From Pseudocalidococcus sp964653145 (GTDB lineage: Bacteria; Cyanobacteriota; Cyanobacteriia; Thermosynechococcales; Thermosynechococcaceae): a stretch of 64,000 nucleotides of DNA. The notes below the pieces were generated by a model. That model had not been told where the DNA came from. It searched no databases and saw nothing but the letters and a program-made list of their open reading frames with translations. Shown one piece after another: positions 55,333 through 63,658 of the stretch. The stretch is taken from the NCBI GenBank assembly GCA_964653145.1, contig CAZZCG010000007.1, positions 1 through 64,000 on the forward strand, given 5' to 3'. A program made the translations under genes and the position numbers. The first letter of the stretch is position 1; every line of letters begins with the position of its first letter.

Positions 55333-56180
55333 CTAGAGCTTTAACCCTGCCTGCTCGAGATCAAGATTCCCTAGGAACTCAAGAGCCTCTTCCAAGGCCT
55401 GGCAGCGATCTGGAACAAAAATAACCTGGGAAAACCGTTCAAGTTTTAACTTAGAGATTCGTTCCCGCACCCGGCCTGGGCAAACGACAATCTAAGCAAA
55501 ACGCTGATGGTTCACGGCATTTTGGACAAAGGTTTCGATGGCTAGGGTCGCGGTGATCCCGACGGTAGGCACATCCGTTAAGTCCAAAATCAGGGTGCGG
55601 TAATTCGGAAACAGGGAAATTTGTTTGGTCAAGATTTTTGCGACACCGAAACTTAAGGGGCCACCGAGTTGAAACAGGAGAACATGGCCATCCAGTTGAT
55701 CCAGGAGGGTTTGTTCATCAGAACTCAGGTGGCTGGCCTGGTTGGCACAGGTGATCGCCTGCATTTGAGTCACCACAATGCTCACGCCAATCCCCGACAC
55801 AAACCCGGAAATCTCCGTGTAGGGCATAAAGGTGATGGACTGGCTCATGCGTAACAGGCCAAGAGAATTTGAAACAGCCCCCCAAAAAGCACCACCGTAA
55901 ACGCCATGGTCATCCCACTGTCTGGGTAGCGTGCCATGGGGGTTGTGATGATTGAAGTCATAACCACGGTCATTGGCCCCGTTGCCCCGGAAACCTGGGC
56001 GGGAGTTCCCCGAAATAGGGCGGCAAAAAATCCGACAAAGACTGATCCTTAGAGCCCCACAATCGCCCCAGCTCCAGAGCTGACACCAAAGGCCAAGGCT
56101 AAGGGGAGGGTAACAATCGCCGCTGAATGTCCACCAAATAAGTCACCACGCCAATTCCAAAATTGCAGTTTATTGATCAA
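55333..56180 (-). pseudogene. bicA: SulP/BicA-type bicarbonate transporter relic
   Basis: Reverse-strand frames read like a SulP transporter close to BicA: NKLQFWNWRGDLFGGHSAAI, then LPLALAFGVSSGAGAIVGL, a TAA at 56049-56051, FAALFRGTPAQVSGATGPMT and VLFGGLFQILL. A one-base loss near 55857-55862 shifts the frame; then MSQSITFMPYTEISGFVSGI leads directly into the STAS domain (HVLLFQLGGPLSFGVAKILT, DVPTVGITATLAIE), so most membrane helices are deleted. A TAG at 55492-55494 interrupts the STAS domain, which continues in frame (IVVCPGRVRERISKLKLERF) to 55333. Four lesions: not functional. The intact protein imported bicarbonate with Na+. Confidence 0.85.
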
Positions 56181-56564
56181 TGTTTCAGGGTCAAAAGTGG
56201 AGTAACTTTCACAGTCTAGGCAGTATCACCCAGGCCTGGAGGCCCCAAAAAGTAGCCTGTCATCAAATGTTGATCGGGGGACTAGCTGTCACAGGACGAT
56301 TTAAGACACTTCATAGAAAAATGTTAAGTAATCATCAAGTTTTTAACGCTTACCTTGACTCTTTCGGGATAGTTTTTTTAGAATCTCGCTATAAGTCACT
56401 CCTTGAACGTTTATGCATAAGTCAGCATGCAATTTTGAGCAGGATTTTCCAGATCCGCTGACAATGCTGTTCTTCGCCGGCAATTAAGTTGGTGAACTGT
56501 GTTCTGGGACTATTTTGGACTCGGACACTGCTGTTTTGGATGAATCTCAATTAGGAGTAAACCT
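56181..56564. other. Intergenic region upstream of exported-protein gene
   Basis: 384 bases with no supported gene. A 93-codon frame at 56180-56461 has no family likeness and overlaps one CCAGGCCTGG site (56230-56239). The end carries TTAGGAG at 56551-56557, the ribosome-binding site for the next gene. Confidence 0.5.
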
Positions 56565-56975
56565 GTGTTGAAGCTGCGACAAAAACTTTTAGCTGGCCTG
56601 GCATTGGCCACGATGGCCCCTCTGTTTGCCCCAATGATGACAGAAGCGGCTCCAAAGGCTGTACGAGGCATTATCACCAACATTGATGGCGATAACTTCA
56701 CCCTCAAACAACCCTGGGGAGATGAAATTGTCGTCGTGATTGATGGCAAACGCCGCCGCTGTGGTGGAGCAGAATTGGAGGTTGGCACTGATGTGGCGAT
56801 CATTCTTTTCCCGGATGTTGAGCCCTTAACCGCCCGCCGCCTTTGCACCCACATTGTTCCGGCTCCTCCCTTTGTGGCAGTCCAACCAATTCGGGTTCCC
56901 CAAGTGAGTGTTCCCGTCAGTACCCCTCCGGCCCCAGCTCCGGCGGCTACTCCTCCTGCCCGGATTCTCTACTAG
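56565..56975 (+). CDS. Small exported protein, unknown
   Basis: 136 residues. An N-terminal signal peptide (about residues 1-28, ending near MMTEAA) is followed by a compact beta-type domain of about 70 residues (VRGIITNIDGDNFTLKQPWGDEIVVVIDG) that resembles OB-like/DUF5666-type folds by eye, and a Pro/Ala-rich tail from residue 108. Two cysteines (RRRCGG and RRLCTH) could pair. GTG start with TTAGGAG 7-13 bases before it. It lies 32 bases before the L,D-transpeptidase gene. Confidence 0.7.
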   Translation: MLKLRQKLLAGLALATMAPLFAPMMTEAAPKAVRGIITNIDGDNFTLKQPWGDEIVVVIDGKRRRCGGAELEVGTDVAIILFPDVEPLTARRLCTHIVPAPPFVAVQPIRVPQVSVPVSTPPAPAPAATPPARILY

Positions 56976-57007
56976 GTTCACTGTTTCAGGTAATGGGGTG
57001 TATTTCG

Positions 57008-57577
57008 ATGAAATCTTGGGTGTTGGGTTCTTCCTTAGGGGTAGTGGTTGCGGCATCTGTCAGTCCGGCCTGGGCAAATCCATTGATTTCCCTGGTGAAG
57101 CCGGTTCAGGCTGATTTACCCACCGCTCACTTAGCCCTGCTGGAATTACCCCCCTTAACGGAATTCACCCCTTTTTTACCTGATCTAGAGCGGAAGTTAG
57201 TGCTAAGACTACGAGAACGCCGGGTTTACCTCTATGTGGGCGAGGAAATTGAGGTTAGTTATCCTGTAGCTGTGGGTCGTCCGGGCTGGGAAACCCCCAC
57301 GGGAACCTTTAAGGTTTTGCATAAAGTGGCGAACCCCACCTGGGAAAATCCCTTTAATGGCCGCATCATTCCCCCAGGCCCCAGGAATCCCTTAGGTGAT
57401 CGGTTAATTGTGTTTGCCCCCATGGGAAATCAAGGCTATGCGGGGTTCCATGGAACGACCAATGAATCATTAATTGGCCAAGCTGTATCCCATGGTTGTG
57501 TGCGCATGCGCAATCGAGATATTCGAGCCCTGTTTGAACAGATTGATGTCAATACGCCGGTAATTGTTAAGCCTTAG
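57008..57577 (+). CDS. L,D-transpeptidase (YkuD), exported
   Basis: About 189 residues. Signal peptide ending near PAWA, then a YkuD catalytic domain with the HGTT and SHGCVRMRN active-site motif; the catalytic cysteine is in the latter. It forms 3-3 cross-links or attaches proteins to peptidoglycan. ATG at 57008 has GGGGTG seven bases upstream. Its stop overlaps that of the convergent glycosyltransferase gene by 11 bases. Confidence 0.93.
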   Translation: MKSWVLGSSLGVVVAASVSPAWANPLISLVKPVQADLPTAHLALLELPPLTEFTPFLPDLERKLVLRLRERRVYLYVGEEIEVSYPVAVGRPGWETPTGTFKVLHKVANPTWENPFNGRIIPPGPRNPLGDRLIVFAPMGNQGYAGFHGTTNESLIGQAVSHGCVRMRNRDIRALFEQIDVNTPVIVKP

Positions 57578-58910
57578 GTTTTTGGAGGGTGAGTAGGCGC
57601 CACAACTGTCGAGTTTTGACCTTGATTTTTAAGGCCGTCCATAGCCAAATCCAGCGCAACAGTTTCAGTGTCGGTGTATCTAGAATCACTTCATCGAGAT
57701 TCAGACCTTGATTGATGTTGGTCTGGGCATAAATAAACAGGCTCGGTGCTAGTTCTTCAAAATGATTGTCATCCAAAAAGACATCATAGGGAGAGGGAAG
57801 TGGCCGTTGGGCGGCGAGGGAATTCCAAAGCCAAGTCTCAAAACCAGAAACATCAAAAGCTGACGACAGGGAGAGGGCGTTTTGTCTAAGCTCGGCTTGA
57901 ACCTCAGGTTGACAAATCTCTAAAATCGTCTCCTCCAGTTCCCTTGACTCATAGGCACAGACCCGGCCCAGGTTAAATCGCGTAATGAATCGGGCGGCAG
58001 CGGTGCGGGGATTCCCAAGGACAATAATGGGAGTCTGAGAGGTGGCCAGGATAAATGGAATCCGACTGGGAAAACTAAGTTGGGAAATCTCCGGCCGATC
58101 ATCCTCCAGATCAAGTTTACCGGTGGCGACAATTGCAAAAGGATATTGCCTTAATTTGCTGATCAGTTCCTCCTCCGTAGGCAGAAAACCAAATAACTTA
58201 ATATTTTTTACCTTTCTGAAATCAATTCCATAGGAAAATCGGATCAGTGCCTCCACATTACCTTGTCCGTACCAGTGCACCTCTTGTTGAGTTTTACCCA
58301 CAGTTTGAAATAATTCCCGGAAGGCCTGCTTCCCCCAGATATTGCCTATTAAGACCCCAATCTGATCCTTAAAGTATTTATTCCCAGCCAACTCAGGATT
58401 CAGAGCATTAGGTTGGCAGAGTTGGGGATCAATGAGTGGTGGAATAAATGTGAGTTGAGAGTTAAATTTTGTGCCATAGAAATCGCGCATTTCCGCTGAG
58501 ATGGCTAGACGCAATTCCGAGGCCTGCAACAGCAATTGCATCAAGTCATCACTGATGCCATCGGCAAAAATATTCTGGTCATCCATCAAATAGGTACAGA
58601 GGGGGGCCTGGTAATGATTTTTTAGCTCCAGCGCAGTGCGAACATCATCGGCAGTGTAGGGAATACAAAGAATTCTCCTGACAGTCACATTCCCAAGTTT
58701 TTGCAGAAGCAGTTGTGGGGATGTTTCATTGTGATGATTAAAGCGAAAACTTTGATAGCCAAAGGTCTGCTCTCCACCATAATCACTACTGGAGCGGATG
58801 GAAATGATGTCAGAGTCGTCATTAAAAATACGTTTTAAGTAAATGCCTGTCCCGTGCTTGTTGTTGACTTCGGATGCAGTAATTATGACTGTGACGTTTT
58901 GTGAATGCAT
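57567..58910 (-). CDS. Glycosyltransferase-like protein (GT-B fold), unknown
   Basis: 447 residues, not assigned to a known family. The layout is two-lobed: an N-terminal part opening with VTVIITASEVNNKHGTGIYLKRIF, a middle IGVLIGNIWGKQAFRELF switch, and a C-terminal ILATSQTPIIVLGNPRTAAARFI region, resembling GT-B glycosyltransferases. It ends in a basic amphipathic stretch. It is the last gene of the glycan cluster, 58 bases after the fused methyltransferase-glycosyltransferase. Sugar-transfer is inferred from context and fold. Confidence 0.6.
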   Translation of the reverse strand: MHSQNVTVIITASEVNNKHGTGIYLKRIFNDDSDIISIRSSSDYGGEQTFGYQSFRFNHHNETSPQLLLQKLGNVTVRRILCIPYTADDVRTALELKNHYQAPLCTYLMDDQNIFADGISDDLMQLLLQASELRLAISAEMRDFYGTKFNSQLTFIPPLIDPQLCQPNALNPELAGNKYFKDQIGVLIGNIWGKQAFRELFQTVGKTQQEVHWYGQGNVEALIRFSYGIDFRKVKNIKLFGFLPTEEELISKLRQYPFAIVATGKLDLEDDRPEISQLSFPSRIPFILATSQTPIIVLGNPRTAAARFITRFNLGRVCAYESRELEETILEICQPEVQAELRQNALSLSSAFDVSGFETWLWNSLAAQRPLPSPYDVFLDDNHFEELAPSLFIYAQTNINQGLNLDEVILDTPTLKLLRWIWLWTALKIKVKTRQLWRLLTLQKPKA

Positions 58911-58968
58911 ACATTAAATGTGATCAGATCTAATAATCAATACAATCAAAACCGATTTTCAAGAATTT

Positions 58969-61410
58969 TCAGGCTCTGGAAAAGCGCGCCTTGACATCAA
59001 ACCAGGCCTGGCGAATTTTCCAAAACTTACTCAGCTTAAAATCGGTTAATTCATCGGTGACTTGGGCCAGCAATTCCTGGGTTTGGGCACACTCTGCCGC
59101 TAGCTTGGCGTTTTGGGATTCCACTTCCCGCAACTTTTCCGACAAGGCAGGTAAGGCAAGATCAGCCAAAACCGCTTGTGTTTCTTCCCCCAGGCCACCA
59201 CTCAGATAGGGACGCCAGTGGATCGGAGCCTCGGTCTTCGGTGCAGTTTCCGGGGAAGTAGGTTGGGCTTGGCTGAGACGGTCTTGGTAAAGTTGCAGAT
59301 AGGCCTTGGCCTGGATTTGCGGATGATAGCACTCGAGGATAGTTTGGCGGGCAGCTGCACCTAGGTATGATACGCCGCGGGGATCAGCAAGGTAGCGTTT
59401 GGTAAAGTCCAAAATCCCCGTGGCCAGAGCTTGAGAATCCTGAGCCTCCACCAGAAAACCATTCTGATTAGGGGTAATTAAGTCCTGAATGCCCCCAACC
59501 TTAAACCCCAGCACCGGCGTCCCACAACTCATAGCCTCTAACACCGTATTGGGGAGATTATCCTCTAAGGAGGGTGCTATTAGGAGATCACTGGCCGCGT
59601 AGATTTCAGCCACAACGGATTCATCCGCTTGGTATTCTAAAAAGCGCATTGGCAAGTTCGGCCAATCTCCAACTGAATCCCCCAGTCCCAAACAGGCAAT
59701 TGTGATCTGTCCGGCGTTGACCCATGCTTGCCAATCCGGGTCTGTTTGACAGAGTTGCAAGGCCTGATAGAGTTGCCGGAATCCTTTGCGGGTTTCATTC
59801 CGATTATGGGCAACAAATAAAAGGACACAGGATGCGGGATCAAAACCCAATTTCAGTTTTAGCTCTGCTTTGGGCTGCGGTGAAAATACATCCACGGGCA
59901 AGGAGTAGGGTATCCATTCAACAAGGTGCTGCTGAAAGACTTGGCTGGCCTGGGCACACTGCTGCAACCAACGACTGGGGGTCACAATCACCAAGTTTTC
60001 GGCCTGGAACAACCTAGCTTTGTCGGCTAACACCGCAGCGGGAAGAGCAGCCAGGGACGCCGAGAGTTGGGGACAGTTTTGACAGGTCTGTTGATAACCC
60101 TCACAACCCGCAGTATAGTGACAGCCCCCCGTAAATGCCCACATATCGTGAAGTGTCCAAATGATCGGCTTGCCCAATTGCAACAGTTGCTGGATGGTGG
60201 TCACCGATAGAAATTGATTGGCAATCCAATGCAGGTTAATGACATCGGCGCTTTGAATCTCCGGTAATTGTGTCAGATCAAAACCAGGATAGGGAAAAGA
60301 AAACAGGGTATTGCTGTGGGCTGTGCGGTGACGATTAATGCCGTGGGTTTGAATGGCTTCTAGGGGTTCTACAATTGCTGGGCTGGGCTGGCTATCCAGT
60401 TGAATTACCGTTGCATCCTCAGAGCACTTATCCAGAACGACCATGATTGAAGCTTGACCGGCGGTTAACAGGGCCTGGTGGAGGCGATAGCTGGCTTTGG
60501 CGGCCCCGCCATTCAGGTCACTGGTGCTCAGATGGACAATTTTGAGGCCAGTATTTGCCGTCCCAGGTTGGCTCAGGTTCCAGGCCTGGGGGCGGGGTTT
60601 CAGGGCTTCCATAAATAGTGAGTCTGGTTTACGCACATGGCGGGATGGCAAGGTATCAAGGTGATAGGCATCAAAGGTCAAGCAATAGGACGCAGCTGCA
60701 GATCGCCGTTGAATCCATTGGAATTGGGCTTGCTTGAGCAATCGTCCCAGGGAATAGCGGTCGTACATCCACAGATGGGGTTCGCCACCTAAACGGAATT
60801 TTCCCACAGCCCAAGGATCATGGGGATCAATGGTGGGGAGAGCAAGAGTTCCCTGCTGGCTATGCTGAATTAGCTGTGCTGCTTCCTGACCGAGTCGGTG
60901 GGTCAACCAAGGTTCCAGGCCTGGGGGTAGATTTTTAATAAAGGTCACCATTTCCCCGCCAGAATGGTGGCGCACGGCCTGGTCGAGCAATTCCAGCAGA
61001 ATCCAATCGTATTTTCCCTGAACTAGCGTTTTGCCGGATGGATCGACGACTAAATCCAAGCTCGGGGGCAATGCTGCTGATTTTTGTGCCGTTTCTTCGG
61101 ACAGTTCGTGGCAAGCTGCGGCTAGGGCTTGGAGGTAAAGCTGGGCAATTTGCTCAAGATCAGGGACGACAACACGGATTACCCCCCCAGGCCGGAGAAC
61201 CCGATAACATTCCTGGAGAAATTGGAGAGCCTTGGTTTTGGGTAAATGCTCGAGAACGTGGGAGTGATAAACCAGATCAAAGTGATTGTCAGGGAAGGGT
61301 AAGGGTGTTTGCAGATCATGGCTGATAACCCCAGGCCCCGTTGGCGAGTAATCTACATTGACCCAGTCTGGATGAAAGGTATAGCCACAACCAAGATTGA
61401 GTAATTTCAC
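58969..61410 (-). CDS. Fused SAM methyltransferase - family 4 glycosyltransferase
   Basis: 813 residues in three parts. Residues 1-250: class I methyltransferase with LNLGCGYTFHPDWVNVDYSP, FDLVYHSHVLEHLPK and RPGGVIRVVVPDLE. Residues 300-735: GT-B/GT4 glycosyltransferase with STSDLNGGAAKASYRLH, LHDMWAFTGGCHYTAGC and the EDNLPNTVLEAMSCGTPVLGF nucleotide-sugar motif. Residues 760-813: a coiled-coil tail. Likely acts on a polysaccharide or lipid-linked glycan in the cytoplasm. Neighbours are another methyltransferase and glycosyltransferase. Confidence 0.88.
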   Translation of the reverse strand: MKLLNLGCGYTFHPDWVNVDYSPTGPGVISHDLQTPLPFPDNHFDLVYHSHVLEHLPKTKALQFLQECYRVLRPGGVIRVVVPDLEQIAQLYLQALAAACHELSEETAQKSAALPPSLDLVVDPSGKTLVQGKYDWILLELLDQAVRHHSGGEMVTFIKNLPPGLEPWLTHRLGQEAAQLIQHSQQGTLALPTIDPHDPWAVGKFRLGGEPHLWMYDRYSLGRLLKQAQFQWIQRRSAAASYCLTFDAYHLDTLPSRHVRKPDSLFMEALKPRPQAWNLSQPGTANTGLKIVHLSTSDLNGGAAKASYRLHQALLTAGQASIMVVLDKCSEDATVIQLDSQPSPAIVEPLEAIQTHGINRHRTAHSNTLFSFPYPGFDLTQLPEIQSADVINLHWIANQFLSVTTIQQLLQLGKPIIWTLHDMWAFTGGCHYTAGCEGYQQTCQNCPQLSASLAALPAAVLADKARLFQAENLVIVTPSRWLQQCAQASQVFQQHLVEWIPYSLPVDVFSPQPKAELKLKLGFDPASCVLLFVAHNRNETRKGFRQLYQALQLCQTDPDWQAWVNAGQITIACLGLGDSVGDWPNLPMRFLEYQADESVVAEIYAASDLLIAPSLEDNLPNTVLEAMSCGTPVLGFKVGGIQDLITPNQNGFLVEAQDSQALATGILDFTKRYLADPRGVSYLGAAARQTILECYHPQIQAKAYLQLYQDRLSQAQPTSPETAPKTEAPIHWRPYLSGGLGEETQAVLADLALPALSEKLREVESQNAKLAAECAQTQELLAQVTDELTDFKLSKFWKIRQAWFDVKARFSRA

Positions 61411-61490
61411 CAGGCACTCTGAGGATCGTCGTTGCAGCAGTTTACCATGGGGGCAACTCAGGCATTGCGGCGGATCGCAACAGGACAGGT

Positions 61491-62408
61491 CTAGTTCGCT
61501 AGTTTTTGAAACCGAACATAAAAACTCTGGCCTCGAAAGTAACGATGGAGTCCCCGCTTCAACAGGATTCCCATCAGGCCCGTGGTGTACTGGTTGAGCC
61601 CAAACCGACGAAAATCCCGCTGCTGTTTAAACTTTTCCCCATAGGTTTCTAAGAATGTGTCCACATGATAGCGGGCCAAGGGTTCCATCTCCCAGGCCTG
61701 GAGTTTGAGCGGCAAGAAGGTTTCCAGAAACTGACAGGTGCGCAAGGACCAACGGGTCATGTGGTGCGGTGGCATATCCAGCAGATTAAACTGATCTTTG
61801 AGAAAACTCTCAGCATTGGGCAACCCTAAAATGAGTCTGCCGTTGGGAGCCAAGAGGGCCAAGCAGTCTTGGAGAAATTCCCTAGGCTGGGCAATATGTT
61901 CAAGAACTTGAAAACAACAAATACAGTCAAATTCGTAGTTCTGCTGCCCGAGTTCCTGTAACGTTGCCGGGAAAATAGGCAGAGCCTTGGCCTGGGCTTG
62001 GGTAATTGCGGTTGGATTCAGTTCAATCCCGATGATGTCCAGGCCTTGAGCAATCCCTTGGCCCACAAACTGTCCCTGACCACTCCCAATTTCGAGAATG
62101 CGCTCCCCTGGTTTCAGTTCTTTCAAGGCCAGTTGATACTCCCATTTTTCGTGCAGGTAGTACCAGTCAAACCCCATCAACTGTTGATATACGGATTCCG
62201 AGCCCTCCAGGTCAAAGGGATAGAAAAACCGCAGGTCACTGTCACAACATTCGTAGAGAAAAAACTCTGGATAGCCACGAAACTCTGTTGCCAGATCAAG
62301 CTGATAGATCCGTTGCCAGGCCTGGATCATCTCCGCAGTTTGAAAGGTTTGGATCAGGCGAACATGATCCGATTGGGTCAGGGGGCTACAAATCATGGTG
62401 CAGGTCAA
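61491..62408 (-). CDS. Class I SAM-dependent methyltransferase
   Basis: 305 residues. The SAM site is ILEIGSGQGQFVGQGIAQ with GIELNP, and CFQVLEHIAQPREFLQDCLALLAPNGRLIL forms the later motifs. Belongs to the Methyltransf_23-type enzymes common in O-antigen and nodulation-type glycan clusters. An ATG at 62396 is an alternative start. Starts five bases after the stop of the TylF-like gene, so they are co-transcribed. Confidence 0.88.
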   Translation of the reverse strand: MTCTMICSPLTQSDHVRLIQTFQTAEMIQAWQRIYQLDLATEFRGYPEFFLYECCDSDLRFFYPFDLEGSESVYQQLMGFDWYYLHEKWEYQLALKELKPGERILEIGSGQGQFVGQGIAQGLDIIGIELNPTAITQAQAKALPIFPATLQELGQQNYEFDCICCFQVLEHIAQPREFLQDCLALLAPNGRLILGLPNAESFLKDQFNLLDMPPHHMTRWSLRTCQFLETFLPLKLQAWEMEPLARYHVDTFLETYGEKFKQQRDFRRFGLNQYTTGLMGILLKRGLHRYFRGQSFYVRFQKLAN

Positions 62409-62413
62409 CTCAG

Positions 62414-63094
62414 CTAACGATTGTGGGTTTTACCTTTGATCCAATAGGCCTGGGTACTCCCGACCCGCTCCAATAGGGGTTTTTCTCGGTGTCGCCCACA
62501 AAAATCGTAAAAGGCCTCACGACAACCTTCCCAGTAGCCGAAATCATCCAAAATCACACAGGCGCCCGTGGGCATCCTGGGATAAAAGGTCTCCAATACT
62601 AAGGACACAGACTCATACCAATCCGCATCACAGTGGAGGAGTGCAACCTGTTCCGGCAAGGCGACAGAGAAGGTCTCTTGAAACCAACCAACATTGATCT
62701 GATAGGCCTCTGGGGCAACCTGGGTGAGCTGCATCACCTCTTCCACGGCCACCACTGAGCCCACACAATCGCCGACCCAGGCCTGGGCATCGGTCCCATC
62801 AGGCTCCGTCGTGGGGGGCATCCCAGCAAAACTGTCGTACAACCAAATTTTGCGTTCATTTTCTAAATGTTGAGCCAGGATTGCCGCACTCCCGCCCTTG
62901 TAGACCCCACACTCGACAAAATCTCCCGGAATATTCTGCTGATTGACCCGGTTGGCCAGACTCGCCAAGTTCTGCAGACGGCATGGATCAGAAAGTGTAT
63001 AGGGCTGAACCTGCTGGAGTAAGGCTTCCCAGGCCGAAGGGGGAGTTGTTGACAATCCTGCGGGAACAAGCCGCTGCTTTAACCACCTATGCAC
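62414..63094 (-). CDS. TylF/MycF-family methyltransferase
   Basis: 226 residues of the TylF/macrocin O-methyltransferase family: GDFVECGVYKGGSAAILAQHL near residues 57-77, DSFAGMPPTTEPDG, LLHCDADWYESVSLVLETFYPRM and VILDDFGYWEGC. In polysaccharide clusters these enzymes probably O-methylate sugars. It begins with GTG that overlaps the TAG of the upstream acyltransferase gene by one base, so translation is likely coupled. Confidence 0.9.
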   Translation of the reverse strand: MHRWLKQRLVPAGLSTTPPSAWEALLQQVQPYTLSDPCRLQNLASLANRVNQQNIPGDFVECGVYKGGSAAILAQHLENERKIWLYDSFAGMPPTTEPDGTDAQAWVGDCVGSVVAVEEVMQLTQVAPEAYQINVGWFQETFSVALPEQVALLHCDADWYESVSLVLETFYPRMPTGACVILDDFGYWEGCREAFYDFCGRHREKPLLERVGSTQAYWIKGKTHNR

Positions 63095-63651
63095 TATTCA
63101 TCTCCCATAGGGTTAGGGTTTTCGGCCCCTGCCACCCAAGTCCAAGTGGGCCCAGTTCGCTCCAAGGATTTGATCACCTGACACGGAATCCCCACAGCCA
63201 CGGAATTATCAGGAATATCCCGGCAGACCAGACTCCCAGCACCAATCACCACATCATCTCCAATCGTGACCCCTGCCAATATCGTGACATTAAAGCCGCA
63301 CCAAACTCGGTCACCAATTTTGACGGAGAGTTTCTGGGGTTGCAGGGTTCTCGGATCATGGGTGCCACTGCCAATGGTCAAACCGCTGGAGCCAATAAAG
63401 TCATCACCAATGTCCAACGCTCCATGGTTTTCAATCATGACCCGATTGCCAAGGGCACACCGCTCCCCCAAGGTGATGCGGCCATAGTTCAAAAGTGTTA
63501 GATGCCGACCTACCCAAAGGTGCTGAGAATATTGCACATTCATGAGCTTGAGAAAGTATTTTCGCCAACGCAAGGCACTGTTGGGTTGAGCCCCAAGACT
63601 TTCCAGTTCTGATAGCACCCAGGCCAAGGCCATTAGCCAGCGTTTCCCCAC
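63094..63651 (-). CDS. Hexapeptide-repeat acyltransferase (LbH, maltose-acetyltransferase-like)
   Basis: 185 residues with left-handed beta-helix repeats: IVI-type hexads in YGRITLGERCALGNRVMIENHG, IGSGTHDP, and GDRVWCGFNVTILAGVTIGDDVVIGAGSLV, followed by DIPDNSVAVGIPCQVIK. The catalytic histidine is the one in GSGTHDP. Probably O-acetylates a sugar of the cell-surface glycan. It overlaps the TylF-like gene by one base. Confidence 0.9.
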   Translation of the reverse strand: MGKRWLMALAWVLSELESLGAQPNSALRWRKYFLKLMNVQYSQHLWVGRHLTLLNYGRITLGERCALGNRVMIENHGALDIGDDFIGSSGLTIGSGTHDPRTLQPQKLSVKIGDRVWCGFNVTILAGVTIGDDVVIGAGSLVCRDIPDNSVAVGIPCQVIKSLERTGPTWTWVAGAENPNPMGDE

Positions 63652-63658
63652 GATTTTC

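Larger units (their letters stand above)
470..62786. repeat. Dispersed palindrome CCAGGCCTGG, many copies
   Basis: Complete copies seen at 470, 2733, 5864, 12867, 37302, 40167, 40740, 40950, 41819, 50643, 56230, 59002, 60590, 60915, 61692, 62316 and 62777 (start positions), with very many half-copies CCAGGCC or GGCCTGG throughout. A random 64-kb sequence of equal base composition would hold far less than one complete copy. They lie inside genes on both strands and in intergenic DNA. Confidence 0.9.

Noticed and set aside
56180..56461. 93-codon forward frame next to the bicA relic
   Set aside because: No family likeness and no good ribosome-binding site; composition unlike neighbouring genes.
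62983..63501. 172-codon forward frame
   Set aside because: Antisense to the acyltransferase and TylF-like genes that have clear motifs.
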